A DNA stretch of 64,000 nucleotides from Frateuria_A sp051900535 (GTDB taxonomy: Bacteria; Pseudomonadota; Gammaproteobacteria; Xanthomonadales; Rhodanobacteraceae): positions 1 through 64,000 of the forward strand of contig NZ_JBHZGI010000004.1 in the NCBI RefSeq assembly GCF_051900535.1, in the 5' to 3' direction. Below are positions 48,379-58,109 of the stretch, one piece after another (within the stretch, counting starts at the first letter, position 1; the number at the start of each line of letters is the position of its first letter). The notes under the pieces are model-generated. The model saw only the letters and a list, made by a program, of their open reading frames with translations. It did no database searches and was not told the origin of the DNA. The position numbers were made by a program, and so were the translations under genes.

Positions 48379-48453
48379 TTCAGCCATCTGTCCGGTCGCT
48401 TAAGCGGGCGCAGGCGTATTCAGATTGAGGTCGGGAAAGCCTGCCTAGGGTCG
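48379..48453 (+). promoter_or_regulatory. Shared upstream element, copy 1
   Basis: TTCAGCCATCTGTCCGGTCG followed by CTTAAGCG (28 bases, 48379-48406) matches 26 of 28 positions of the element at 49147-49174. Sixty-six bases after its start comes CTAGGGTCG (48445-48453), also shared. The spacing is kept, so this is probably a common promoter region. Confidence 0.7.
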
Positions 48454-48502
48454 TGGCTACCACGGAGAACATTCCGCGGTTTTCCCACACTGGAGGCATC
48501 TC

Positions 48503-49054
48503 ATGCATAAGACTCTGCTTGCTGCTTTGATCGGTGCCAGCGTGTTCGCCGTCCTGCCTGCCCTGGCGCAGGTCGATCTCGGTGCCGCCGGCAGGGCCGG
48601 CGCGGGCGTGAGCGCCGGCGCCAGCGGAGCCGTGCGTGGCGCGCCCGGCCAGCTTGGCGCCCAGCCGGGCCAGACCCTGCAGCGTGCCGACCGTGACGCG
48701 CGCCATGCCACGCGTCGCGCGACGGAGCGCACCGACCGCACGCTCGACCGCCACGGCAGGGCCGAGGTCGACACGTCCGCCAACGGCTCGACGGGCGTTC
48801 GCGCAGGCGATCAACGCGCAGACGCCAACGCCGGCATCCGCGCAGGAGCCACCGTCGATGCCGGCGCGACGGCCAACCGGGCTGAAGGTACGGCGCGAGG
48901 CGTAGGCGACCAGGTCAGTGACAGTGCCCATGCGGCCATCGACAGCACCAGCCGGACGGCGGGTTCCGTCGGCGACGCCGCAAGCACCGCGACCGGAGCT
49001 TCGGTAGGTGCCGACGCCAAGGTGCGCGCCAAGGCGGATGCCCACGGTCATTGA
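48503..49054 (+). CDS. Ala/Gly-rich secreted protein, unknown function
   Basis: A 183-residue exported protein. Its signal peptide MHKTLLAALIGASVFAVLPA (cleaved after ALA, about residue 22) is nearly the same as that of the gene at 49264. The mature part is low-complexity and rich in Ala, Gly, Asp, Arg and Thr, with a central charged stretch (RADRDARHATRRATERTDRTL, split by repeats, about 60-82) and repeated AGA/AGAT/ADAN motifs, with no cysteine. It looks disordered. A GGAGG ribosome site is present. No known domain is recognised. The shared upstream element and signal suggest a paralogous pair. Confidence 0.72.
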   Translation: MHKTLLAALIGASVFAVLPALAQVDLGAAGRAGAGVSAGASGAVRGAPGQLGAQPGQTLQRADRDARHATRRATERTDRTLDRHGRAEVDTSANGSTGVRAGDQRADANAGIRAGATVDAGATANRAEGTARGVGDQVSDSAHAAIDSTSRTAGSVGDAASTATGASVGADAKVRAKADAHGH

Positions 49055-49146
49055 TGGCCCTCGCAGGGTCGGCTCCAACCGGCGCCCGTCCATGGGGACC
49101 GCGGGATTGGAGCCGCCCTGCCGTTCCAACGACCTCGACCGTCCCG

Positions 49147-49220
49147 TTCAGCCATCTGTCTGGCCGCTTAAGCGTCATCAGGCCAGTTCGGAACGCGCTG
49201 GGCAAACCGCTCTAGTGTCG
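49147..49220 (+). promoter_or_regulatory. Shared upstream element, copy 2
   Basis: TTCAGCCATCTGTCTGGCCG plus CTTAAGCG (49147-49174) repeats copy 1 with two changes. CTAGTGTCG follows 65 bases after the start (49212-49220). A GGAAC at 49190 lies 16 bases before TCTAG, which would suit an ECF-type promoter, but this part is not kept in copy 1. Confidence 0.7.
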
Positions 49221-49263
49221 CCCTGACCGCGAGATCCGCGGCAAGACTTCGATGGAGGATCCC

Positions 49264-49602
49264 ATGCAAAAGACCCTGCTTGCCGCTTTCATCGGCGCCA
49301 GCGTGTTCGCCGTCCCTGCCTTTGCGCAGGTCATCCCGGGCGGGGCTGCCCAGACGACAGCTCATGGTTCGACCCAGGCCGGCGCCACCGCACCGGGCAT
49401 GAACCCGAATGCGGGTGCCGGCTTGGGTGCCACCGCGCCAACGACCGGCGCCTCGGGCACGCAACCGCTCGGCCTGGGAGGCCTGCTCAAGCAAACGCAG
49501 GCGGCCGATGCGACGGTCGACACGCCCACCGAAGGGGCCGGCCCGACCGGTGACCTCAACGCAAAGGCCCGCGAGAAACTGCGCGCCGCGCGCGGACATT
49601 GA
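49264..49602 (+). CDS. Small secreted protein, paralogue of the preceding gene by signal and promoter
   Basis: A 112-residue exported protein starting MQKTLLAAFIGASVFAVPAF (cleaved after FAQ, about residue 22). The mature part is rich in Gly, Ala, Thr and Pro (TTAHGSTQAGATAPGMNPNA, then GAGLGATAPTTGASGTQPLG) with no cysteine. Its last residues, KLRAARGH, echo the RAKADAHGH end of the preceding protein. An ATG four codons upstream (49252) overlaps the GGAGG ribosome site, so 49264 is preferred. Function unknown; it is probably intrinsically disordered. Confidence 0.72.
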   Translation: MQKTLLAAFIGASVFAVPAFAQVIPGGAAQTTAHGSTQAGATAPGMNPNAGAGLGATAPTTGASGTQPLGLGGLLKQTQAADATVDTPTEGAGPTGDLNAKAREKLRAARGH

Positions 49603-49608
49603 CCCCGG

Positions 49609-49639
49609 GCGGGCAATCCCGCTTGCCGGGATTGCCCGC
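49609..49639. terminator. Terminator between convergent genes
   Basis: A perfect 13-bp stem GCGGGCAATCCCG/CGGGATTGCCCGC with loop CTTGC fills the gap between the small secreted gene and the convergent ABC exporter gene. No T-run. Confidence 0.75.
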
Positions 49640-51484
49640 TCAGGCGAGCGCATCCTCCACCGCGACGAAGCCGCCGGTCTGGCGCTCCCACAAACGCGCG
49701 TACAGACCACCCTGCGCGATCAACTGGGCGTGCGTGCCGCTCTCCACGATGCGGCCCTTGTCCAGCACGACCAGGCGGTCCATTCGCGCGATCGTCGACA
49801 GACGGTGCGCGATGGCAATCACTGTCTTGCCCTGCATGAGCAGATCCAGGCTCTCCTGGATCGCCGCCTCGGCCTCGGAGTCCAACGCGCTCGTGGCCTC
49901 GTCCAGGATCAGGATCGGCGCATCCTTAAGCAGCACGCGCGCGATCGCGATGCGCTGGCGCTGGCCGCCGGACAGCTTCACGCCGCGCTCGCCCACGTAG
50001 GCATCGTAGCCGCGGCGTCCTTCACCATCGGACAGCGTCGGGATGAACTCGTCCGCGCGCGCCTTGCGCACCGCCTCGGCGATCCGGGCTTCGCTGGCGT
50101 CGGGCCGGCCGTAGAGCAGGTTGTCACGGATCGAGCGATGCAGCAGCGAGGTGTCCTGGGTGACCACGCCGACCTGCGAGCGCAGGCTTTCCTGGGTGAC
50201 GCGGGCGATGTCCTGGCCGTCGACGAGGATGCGTCCACCCTCCAGGTCGTACAGCCGCAGCAGCACGTTCACCAGCGTCGACTTGCCCGCGCCGGAAGGC
50301 CCGACCAGGCCGATCTTCTCACCGGCGCGCACGGCGAGGTCGAGACCCGAGATGACGCCGCCAGCCTTGCCGTAGTGGAAGTGGATATCCTCGAAGCGCA
50401 CCTCGCCGCGCGTGACGTCCAGCGGCATCGCGCCCGGCGCATCCTGCACCGCGCGCGGCTGCGCGATGGTCGCCATGCCGTCCTGCACCGTGCCGATGTT
50501 CTCGAAGATGCCGTTGACCACCCACATGATCCAGCCGGACATGTTGTTGATGCGAATCACCAGTCCGGTGGAGAGTGCGATCGCGCCGACGGTCACCTTC
50601 CCATGGCTCCATAACCACAGCGCCAGGCCCGAGGTGCCCACGATCAGGAAGCCGTTGAGCGTGGTGATGGTGGCGTCCATCGCGGTGGTCTGGCGCGTCA
50701 TGGCGCGCGTCTTGTCGACCTGCTCGCGCAGTGCGTCGGCGACATAGGCCTCCTCGCGCCGCGTGTGCGCGAACAGCTTGAGCGTGAGCACGTTGCTGTA
50801 GCCGTCGACGATGCGCCCCATCAGCTTCGAGCGCGCTTCCGAGGCCTTCCACGAACGCTGCCGCGTGCGCGGGATGAAGAACGCCAGCGTGGCGATGTAG
50901 AGCAGCAGCCACAGCACCAGCGGCGCCGCCAGCCAGACATCGGCCTGGGCGAACATCACGATGGCGCTGCCGGTGTAGATCGCCACGTACCAGATCGCAT
51001 CGACGATCTGCACCGCCGATTCGCGCAACGAACTGCCGGTCTGCATGATGCGGTTGGCGATGCGCCCGGCGAAGTCGTTCTGGAAGAACGCCAGGCTCTG
51101 GCGGATCACGTAGCGGTGGTTCTGCCAGCGGATGCGGGCGGTCACGTTGGGCACGATCGCCTGGTTGACCAGCAGGTCGTGCATGGCGTTGAACAGCGGG
51201 CGCGCGATGAGCGCCACGAACGCCATCCAGGCCAGTTCCCGCCTGTGCTGGCGGAAGAACGCCACGCCTTCGGCCGCCTTGGCCATGTCCACCAGCCTGC
51301 CGATGAAGGCGAACAGCGAGACTTCGATGATCGAGACGAAGAAACCCACCACCAGCACCGCGGCGAACATCGGCCACACCTGGCGCAGGTAGAAGAGGTA
51401 GAAGCGCCCGGGCGTCGCGGGCGGCATGACGTCGACCGGCTCCTTGAACGGGTCGATCAGGGATTCGAACCAGCGGAAGAGCAT
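49640..51484 (-). CDS. ABC exporter, fused membrane and ATPase domains
   Basis: A 614-residue half-transporter that would work as a homodimer. The membrane domain (about 1-340) has six predicted spans, beginning FYLFYLRQVWPMFAAVLVVG. The ATPase domain has Walker A GPSGAGKST, signature LSGGQRQR, Walker B ILILDEATSALD and the switch His in IAHRLSTIARMD. Layout is that of lipid or multidrug exporters of the MsbA class; the substrate is not readable. The ATG at 51484 (MLFRWFESLIDPF) starts the natural N-terminus. It stands alone, with a repeat-rich 517-base gap upstream. Confidence 0.92.
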   Translation of the reverse strand: MLFRWFESLIDPFKEPVDVMPPATPGRFYLFYLRQVWPMFAAVLVVGFFVSIIEVSLFAFIGRLVDMAKAAEGVAFFRQHRRELAWMAFVALIARPLFNAMHDLLVNQAIVPNVTARIRWQNHRYVIRQSLAFFQNDFAGRIANRIMQTGSSLRESAVQIVDAIWYVAIYTGSAIVMFAQADVWLAAPLVLWLLLYIATLAFFIPRTRQRSWKASEARSKLMGRIVDGYSNVLTLKLFAHTRREEAYVADALREQVDKTRAMTRQTTAMDATITTLNGFLIVGTSGLALWLWSHGKVTVGAIALSTGLVIRINNMSGWIMWVVNGIFENIGTVQDGMATIAQPRAVQDAPGAMPLDVTRGEVRFEDIHFHYGKAGGVISGLDLAVRAGEKIGLVGPSGAGKSTLVNVLLRLYDLEGGRILVDGQDIARVTQESLRSQVGVVTQDTSLLHRSIRDNLLYGRPDASEARIAEAVRKARADEFIPTLSDGEGRRGYDAYVGERGVKLSGGQRQRIAIARVLLKDAPILILDEATSALDSEAEAAIQESLDLLMQGKTVIAIAHRLSTIARMDRLVVLDKGRIVESGTHAQLIAQGGLYARLWERQTGGFVAVEDALA

Positions 51485-51594
51485 GGGGAGACTGCCGCCT
51501 TTGGGGGAAAGACCATTGTGGACCAGCCACCGGCACGGTTGCAGTGAACGCCCATTCTCGCGGCCATCCCCGCCAGCCCCGCCCCTCAACCCGA

Positions 51595-51616
51595 CCCTCT
51601 CCCGGACAGGAGAGGG
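51595..51616. repeat. REP-like intergenic palindrome
   Basis: CCCTCTCC-CGGACA-GGAGAGGG, a perfect 8-bp stem related to the palindromes at 17077 and 21939. Confidence 0.65.
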
Positions 51617-51769
51617 AGCCAGGCGCGTGCCACCCGCACAACTCGCGCGTACCCTCTCTTGCCCCGGCTCCCGAGCGCCCGTCGGTAAAGCGGCGGCAGC
51701 TCCACTATGAGCAAGAGACCGACCCGGCAGGGCGTGATGGCGCCTGGCTCTTATCTCACCCCGGGCTGC

Positions 51770-51850
51770 GCAAGGGCGTTTCTTTTGGTTACTTTTCCTT
51801 GGGCCCGCAAAGAAAAGTGACCCGCCGACAGGCGATCGGAAGCCCGCGGC
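51770..51850. repeat. Interspersed hairpin element, copy 2
   Basis: GTTACTTTTCCTTG (51788-51801) pairs with CAAAGAAAAGTGAC (51808-51821) around a 6-base loop, with two wobble pairs. It is a diverged relative of the element at 43300-43390, keeping GGTTACTTT and AAGTGAC. Confidence 0.8.
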
Positions 51851-51942
51851 AGGCGAGCCCAGTCGCGGAGGGCCCACCACTGGCCCACCCAAAAAGTTGA
51901 CGCCCCCGGCCGCGCACAGGTGCGCTCCCATGGCCCCGCGGC

Positions 51943-51973
51943 AAAAAAAGAAAACCCCGCACGAGGCGGGGTT
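51943..51973 (-). terminator. Terminator of groES-groEL
   Basis: On the minus strand AACCCCGC/GCGGGGTT (8-bp stem, 5-base loop) is followed by TTCTTTTTTTG. It lies 29 bases after the groEL stop. Confidence 0.93.
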
Positions 51974-52001
51974 CTCTCAAGTACTGCAGTGCAAGCCGGA
52001 C

Positions 52002-53651
<1,650 letters not shown>

Positions 53652-53710
53652 GTGTCTTTATCCTTCGAATTCGATGGGTGGATTGCGGAGAGTCGGGCGG
53701 GAGAGGCTGA

Positions 53711-54004
53711 TCAGCCTTCGATCACCGCGACGATGTCGTCTTCCTTCAGGAAGACCAGCTCTTCGCCGTCGATCTTGATTTCCTGGCCGGCGTACTTGCC
53801 GAACAGCACGGTGTCGCCTTCCTTCAGGCTCATCGGACGAACGTTGCCGTCCTCGAGGATGCGGCCGGTGCCGGCGGCAATGACCTTGCCGCGGGTCGGC
53901 TTCTCGGTGGCGCTGTCGGGGATGACGATGCCGCCGGCGGAGACGCGCTCCTCTTCCAGGCGCTTGACGATGACGCGATCGTGCAGCGGACGCAGTTTGC
54001 TCAT
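53711..54004 (-). CDS. groS: Co-chaperonin GroES
   Basis: A 97-residue co-chaperonin that caps GroEL. RPLHDRVIVKRLEEE at the N-terminus, the mobile loop SAGGIVIPDSATEKP (about 22-36) and GKVIAAGTGR are diagnostic. The ATG at 54004 is preceded by GGAG. Transcription comes from the promoter at 54084-54111, whose start region is covered by a CIRCE operator, leaving a leader of about 70 bases. Confidence 0.99.
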   Translation of the reverse strand: MSKLRPLHDRVIVKRLEEERVSAGGIVIPDSATEKPTRGKVIAAGTGRILEDGNVRPMSLKEGDTVLFGKYAGQEIKIDGEELVFLKEDDIVAVIEG

Positions 54005-54057
54005 GGATGGGACTCCACAGTTCGGGTTGAAAGAAGGTGAGGATCACCGGGGTGCTG

Positions 54058-54084
54058 TTAGCACTCGGTGATGGTGAGTGCCAA
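54058..54084. promoter_or_regulatory. CIRCE operator (HrcA binding site)
   Basis: TTAGCACTC-N9-GAGTGCCAA matches the CIRCE consensus TTAGCACTC-N9-GAGTGCTAA with a single change in the right arm. It lies just downstream of the groES -10 box, where HrcA would block initiation. Confidence 0.96.
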
Positions 54085-54111
54085 TTCTAGCGACGCAATC
54101 CGCCCCTGCAA
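54084..54111 (-). promoter_or_regulatory. groES-groEL promoter, sigma-70 type
   Basis: On the minus strand -35 TTGCAG (54111-54106) and -10 TAGAAT (54089-54084) are 16 bases apart. The -10 box overlaps the CIRCE edge by one base. No sigma-32 consensus was recognised. Confidence 0.75.
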
Positions 54112-54274
54112 GAGGGTGAAGCGCGAATGGCACTGCACGTGGGGTGGTGCGGACGGGGTTTCAAGGGTTGCCCGCTCATCGGTCGGGAGCGCTACAGGCT
54201 TTCGGCAAAAGGGAGGGATGCGGTGCCGTGCCTCGATCCATTTCCGCGCAGGAGAGGGGCTACCATCTCGCGCC

Positions 54275-54616
54275 ATGCCCGGCACCTCCGTCCTGCTCTG
54301 CTACTGCACCTGTCCCGACGCCGACAGCGCCCGGCGCATCGCCGAGGCGCTGGTGGCCGAGCGTCTGGCCGCCTGCGTGAACCGCCTGCCCGGCATCGCC
54401 TCGACCTACCGCTGGCAGGGCGAGGTCACCACCGACAGCGAGCAGCTTCTGCTGATCAAGACGACGGACGCGCGCTTCGACGCCCTGCGCACGCGCCTGC
54501 TGGCGCTGCATCCATACGACCTGCCCGAACTCATCGCCGTGCCCATCGCGCACGCCCATGCTCCGTACCTGGACTGGATCCGCGACGCCACTGACGAAGC
54601 GGCGCAAGACTGCTGA
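54275..54616 (+). CDS. cutA: Divalent-cation tolerance protein CutA
   Basis: A 113-residue trimeric protein of the CutA1 family. LLCYCTCPDADSARRIAEAL (about 7-26), AACVNRLPGIASTYRWQGEV (about 32-51), LLIKTTDARFDAL and YDLPELIAVPI (about 81-91) are family hallmarks. In E. coli it is linked to copper tolerance, though its molecular function is unclear. The ATG at 54275 gives the family length. In many genomes cutA is next to groES or dsbD, and here it sits between them. Confidence 0.94.
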   Translation: MPGTSVLLCYCTCPDADSARRIAEALVAERLAACVNRLPGIASTYRWQGEVTTDSEQLLLIKTTDARFDALRTRLLALHPYDLPELIAVPIAHAHAPYLDWIRDATDEAAQDC

Positions 54617-54682
54617 CAGCCCTTGTCAGTGGTATCCCGGCAAACTTGGCTCCCCCCCGTTCCCCGCTCCCTGCTCCCCGAG

Positions 54683-55579
54683 ATGAAAAAGACCGATCTC
54701 GCCGTCCTGCTGTCGCTGGGCGCCCTGTGGGGCGGCTCGTTCCTGTTCATGCGCATGGGAGCGGGCGCCTTCGGCGCGCTGCCGCTGGCGGGCCTGCGCG
54801 CCATCGGCGCAGCGCTGTGCTTCCTGCCGCTGCTGGCCTCGCGTCGGCGGCTGGCCGAATGGCGCGCCCATTGGTGGCCGATCGCCGTGGTTGGCCTGAC
54901 CAACTCGGCGCTGCCCTTCCTGCTGTTCACCTTCGCCACGCGCAGCCTGCCGGCCGGATTGGCTTCGATCATCGACGGCATGACGCCGATGTTCGCCGCA
55001 TTGATCGGCTGGCTGTGGCTGGGCCAGCGGCTGGATGCCTGGCGCGGGGCCGGGCTCGTGGCCGGTTTTGCCGGCATCCTCTGGCTGGCCCAGGGCAGCC
55101 TGGCGTTGGCGCCGGGCGCGGGGCTCGCGCTGCTTGCCTGCGTCGCGGCCACCGTGCTGTACGGCTACGCGGTGCACTACACGCACCTGCGCCTGGCCGG
55201 CGTCACACCGCTGGTGGTGACGGTCGGCAGCCACATGGTCGCCGCGCTCGCGCTGCTGCCGACGACGGTGCTGGCCTGGCCGGACAAGGCGCCGCCGATG
55301 CAGGCGTGGCTGGCGGCCGCGGGACTGGCCGTGCTGTGCACCGCGCTGGCCTACGTGCTGTTCTTCTGGGTGCTGGCCCGGGTCGGCGCCGTGCGGATCA
55401 TGGTGATCCCCTACCTGATTCCCGCCTTCGGCGTGTTGTGGGGCGCGCTGCTGCTGGACGAACCGGTGACTGCCCGCATGCTCGGCGGCTGTGCGGTGAT
55501 CCTGCTGGGCACCGCGCTCACCACCGGACTGGTGCGTCCGCGCCGCCCGCTTTCGCCGCTGGCGGTCGAGGAGACATAA
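54683..55579 (+). CDS. EamA/DMT family transporter
   Basis: A 298-residue inner-membrane protein with ten predicted spans in two EamA repeats. The first starts AVLLSLGALWGGSFLFMRMG and ends in LIGWLWLG (residues about 6-115); the second runs from LLACVAATVLYGYAVHYTHL to the end (about 150-285), with PYLIPAFGVLWGALLLDEP near residue 238. Members export metabolites or drugs, and the substrate cannot be read. The start is uncertain: the ATG at 54683 has no ribosome site, and one at 54623 adds 20 residues lacking homologous character. Confidence 0.88.
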   Translation: MKKTDLAVLLSLGALWGGSFLFMRMGAGAFGALPLAGLRAIGAALCFLPLLASRRRLAEWRAHWWPIAVVGLTNSALPFLLFTFATRSLPAGLASIIDGMTPMFAALIGWLWLGQRLDAWRGAGLVAGFAGILWLAQGSLALAPGAGLALLACVAATVLYGYAVHYTHLRLAGVTPLVVTVGSHMVAALALLPTTVLAWPDKAPPMQAWLAAAGLAVLCTALAYVLFFWVLARVGAVRIMVIPYLIPAFGVLWGALLLDEPVTARMLGGCAVILLGTALTTGLVRPRRPLSPLAVEET

Positions 55580-55652
55580 GGCCGCAACGCCGGCAGGCCC
55601 GGGGCGCGATGGGTCCATAATGGATCTCCTTCCCCGTGCCGCTGGAGACGCG

Positions 55653-57839
55653 ATGCGCCCGATGACCGGCCGCCTGGCCGCCCGCTTGCCGCTGTTGCTG
55701 GTGCTGTTCTGCCTGGCCGCGCTGGCGCGTCCGTCGTTCGCACAGGAAGAGGACGGCCTGCTGCCCGTCACCCAGGCCTACCGGCTCTCCACCGACGCCT
55801 CCACCCCGGGGGTGCTCAAGCTGCACTGGGACATCGCGCCGGACTATTACCTCTACCGCGGCCGCATGAAGTTCAAGCCCGCCGATGGGATGACCCTGGG
55901 CGCACCGACGTTCCCGGACGGCGAAAGGCACCACGACGAATACCTGGGCGACGTGGAGATCTATCACCACGCGATCGATGCCAGCGTGCCGTACACGCTC
56001 GCGCCAGGCAGCACGCGGCTGCGGCTGGGTGTGCAGTTCCAGGGTTGCCACGAGGTCGATCCGAAGATCTGCTACCCCCCGCATACCGAGCAACTGGACC
56101 TGCCGCTGCCGATGGCCACCGCCGCCAGCGGCGGCGGATCGCTCGGCGCCGCGCTGCAAAGCCTGGGCGCAACCCATGGCTCCGCGGGCAGCGATGCCCC
56201 GTTGCCGGCCGAGCAGGCCTTCAGGCTTGAGGCACTGGCACAGGATCCGCACCACCTGCTGCTGCGCTGGACCATGCCACCCGGCTACTACCTCTACCGC
56301 GACCAGACCCGGCTGCAGCTGCGTGACGGCCAGGGCCTGACGCTCACCCCGCAGTGGCCGGCCGGCACCCGTAAGGATGATCCGCACTTCGGCAGCGTCA
56401 CCGTCTACTTCAACGAGCTGGAGCTGCCGGTCACCGTCGCAGGTGACGTCGGCGGCCGCACGCGGCTGGCGCTGGAAGCCAGCTTCCAGGGCTGCCAGGA
56501 CGGCGGGCTGTGCTATCCGATGATGACGCGCGCGCTGGACGTCGACCTCGGCGGCGCGCGACCCGCGACCGGCATGCCCACGGTCATCGCACCCGAGGCT
56601 CCGCCGGCTACCGCCGGGCAAGGCCCACTGCAAACCAGCCTGTGGCTTGCGCTGCTGCTTGCACTTGGCGGCGGCCTGGTGCTCAACCTGATGCCTTGCG
56701 TGCTGCCGGTGCTGTCGATCAAGGCGGTCGGCCTGCTGGAGAGCGGCGAGAGCCCGGCCCGCGCGCGGGCCCACGCGATCGCCTACACCGCCGGCGTGCT
56801 GCTGAGCTTCGTGGCACTGGGCCTGGGCATCCTCGCCCTGCGCTCGGCAGGCCATGCGCTGGGCTGGGGCACGCAGCTTCAGCAGCCGCTGCTGGTCGGC
56901 ATGCTGGCGTTGGTGATGCTGGTGGTGGGCCTGTCGATGTCCGGGCTGGTGCAATTCGGCGCGTCGCTGGGCAATACCGGCGCCGGGCTCGCCTCGCGCA
57001 GCGGCATGGCAGGCGACTTCTTCACGGGCGTGCTGGCCGTGGTGGTGGCCAGCCCCTGCACGGCGCCGTTCATGGGCAGCGCGCTGGCGTTTGCCTTCGC
57101 CGCGCCGGCCGCATACGCACTGCTGGTGTTCGTGGCGCTCGGTCTCGGCCTGGCGCTGCCGTTCCTGGCGGTCGGTTTCGTGCCGGCACTCGCGCGGCGG
57201 CTGCCACGGCCGGGCCGCTGGATGGAAACGCTCAAGCAGCTGCTGGCCTTCCCGATGTATCTCACCGCCGCCTGGCTGGCGTGGGTGCTCGCCAACCAGC
57301 GCGGCGCCGACGCGGTAGGCCTGCTGCTGGTCGCGGCGGTGTTCCTGGCGCTGACCCTGTGGTGGTTCGAGCGCAGCCGCGGCCGCGCCGGCCTGGTGCG
57401 CGCGCCGGTGCTGCTGGCGCTGCTGGCCACCGCGGCGCCGCTGTACGTACTGGCACAGCTGCCGCCGCCGGTGCGCGCGGCACAGGCCGACACCGGCACG
57501 GTCGCCTACAGCCCGGAGAAGCTGGCCGAACTGCGTGCCGCCGGCACCCCGGTGTTCGTCGACATGACCGCCGACTGGTGCGTCACCTGCAAGGCCAACG
57601 AGCACACGGTGCTGGACACCTCCGCCTTCCGCGCGCTGCTGGAGCGGACCGGCGCGGTCTACATGAAGGGCGACTGGACCGACGTCAACCCCACCATTGC
57701 CGCTTTCCTGGAGCACTACCACTCGCCGGGCGTGCCCCTGTACGTGGTGTTCCCGCGCGGTGGCGGCGAGGGACGCAAGCTGCCGACGGTGCTCACTTCC
57801 GGGCTGGTCGAACAAGCCCTGACCGAGGCGGCGCGCTAG
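55653..57839 (+). CDS. dsbD: Thiol:disulfide interchange protein DsbD with duplicated N-terminal domain
   Basis: A 728-residue reductant transporter that passes electrons from cytoplasmic thioredoxin to periplasmic thiols. After the signal peptide (about 1-30) there are two tandem DsbD-alpha domains, where E. coli has one. The first (about 31-150) has the pair in FQGCHEVDPKICYPP (C-x7-C); the second (about 185-305) has FQGCQDGGLCYPM (C-x5-C, as in E. coli). An eight-span core follows (about 330-590) with MPCVLPVLSIK, then a C-terminal thioredoxin domain with CVTC in DWCVTCKANE. The ATG at 55653 has GGAG before it. A TlpA-like gene follows. Confidence 0.93.
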   Translation: MRPMTGRLAARLPLLLVLFCLAALARPSFAQEEDGLLPVTQAYRLSTDASTPGVLKLHWDIAPDYYLYRGRMKFKPADGMTLGAPTFPDGERHHDEYLGDVEIYHHAIDASVPYTLAPGSTRLRLGVQFQGCHEVDPKICYPPHTEQLDLPLPMATAASGGGSLGAALQSLGATHGSAGSDAPLPAEQAFRLEALAQDPHHLLLRWTMPPGYYLYRDQTRLQLRDGQGLTLTPQWPAGTRKDDPHFGSVTVYFNELELPVTVAGDVGGRTRLALEASFQGCQDGGLCYPMMTRALDVDLGGARPATGMPTVIAPEAPPATAGQGPLQTSLWLALLLALGGGLVLNLMPCVLPVLSIKAVGLLESGESPARARAHAIAYTAGVLLSFVALGLGILALRSAGHALGWGTQLQQPLLVGMLALVMLVVGLSMSGLVQFGASLGNTGAGLASRSGMAGDFFTGVLAVVVASPCTAPFMGSALAFAFAAPAAYALLVFVALGLGLALPFLAVGFVPALARRLPRPGRWMETLKQLLAFPMYLTAAWLAWVLANQRGADAVGLLLVAAVFLALTLWWFERSRGRAGLVRAPVLLALLATAAPLYVLAQLPPPVRAAQADTGTVAYSPEKLAELRAAGTPVFVDMTADWCVTCKANEHTVLDTSAFRALLERTGAVYMKGDWTDVNPTIAAFLEHYHSPGVPLYVVFPRGGGEGRKLPTVLTSGLVEQALTEAAR

Positions 57840-57899
57840 GAGCCTGCTCATGACCTCCAAGTACCCCGCGTTGTCATCGAGTGGTCGTCAGGTGGTAGT

Positions 57900-58075
57900 G
57901 CGTGGCGCCGGCCTGCCTGGCTGGCAGGCCAAGCCACGCGCTGCCGCATGGCGGCCATTCGATGGCAACCCATCCGGGCCGGAACTGTTTGCCCACAGGC
58001 CGGCGTCATCACTCAGTCGTGGACGGACGTCCACTCCTTCGTTCTTCCTTGGCCTGCGCGCAAACAGTTCCCGGC
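57900..58075. repeat. Large nested inverted-repeat element
   Basis: The dsbD-tlpA gap contains two structures. A hairpin at 57900-57939 has outer arms GCGTGGC/GCCACGC and inner arms GGCCTGCC/GGCAGGCC. A longer one has arms at 57978-58001 and 58051-58075 (about 25 bases, near-complementary, core GGAACTGTTTGC/GCAAACAGTTCC), with a small hairpin GTGGAC/GTCCAC in its loop. An open frame at 57850-58113 is an artefact of this structure. Confidence 0.75.
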
Positions 58076-58109
58076 GCGGGGCACTTGGAGATCATGAGCA
58101 GGCTCCCCG

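Larger units (their letters stand above)
51485..52001. other. 517-base intergenic region rich in repeats
   Basis: No gene is supported. It contains a REP-like palindrome (51595-51616), a copy of the interspersed hairpin element (about 51770-51850), a GCGCACAGGTGCGCTCC-type short palindrome near 51911-51927 (a loose match to one near 58685), and the groEL terminator (51943-51973). Confidence 0.7.
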
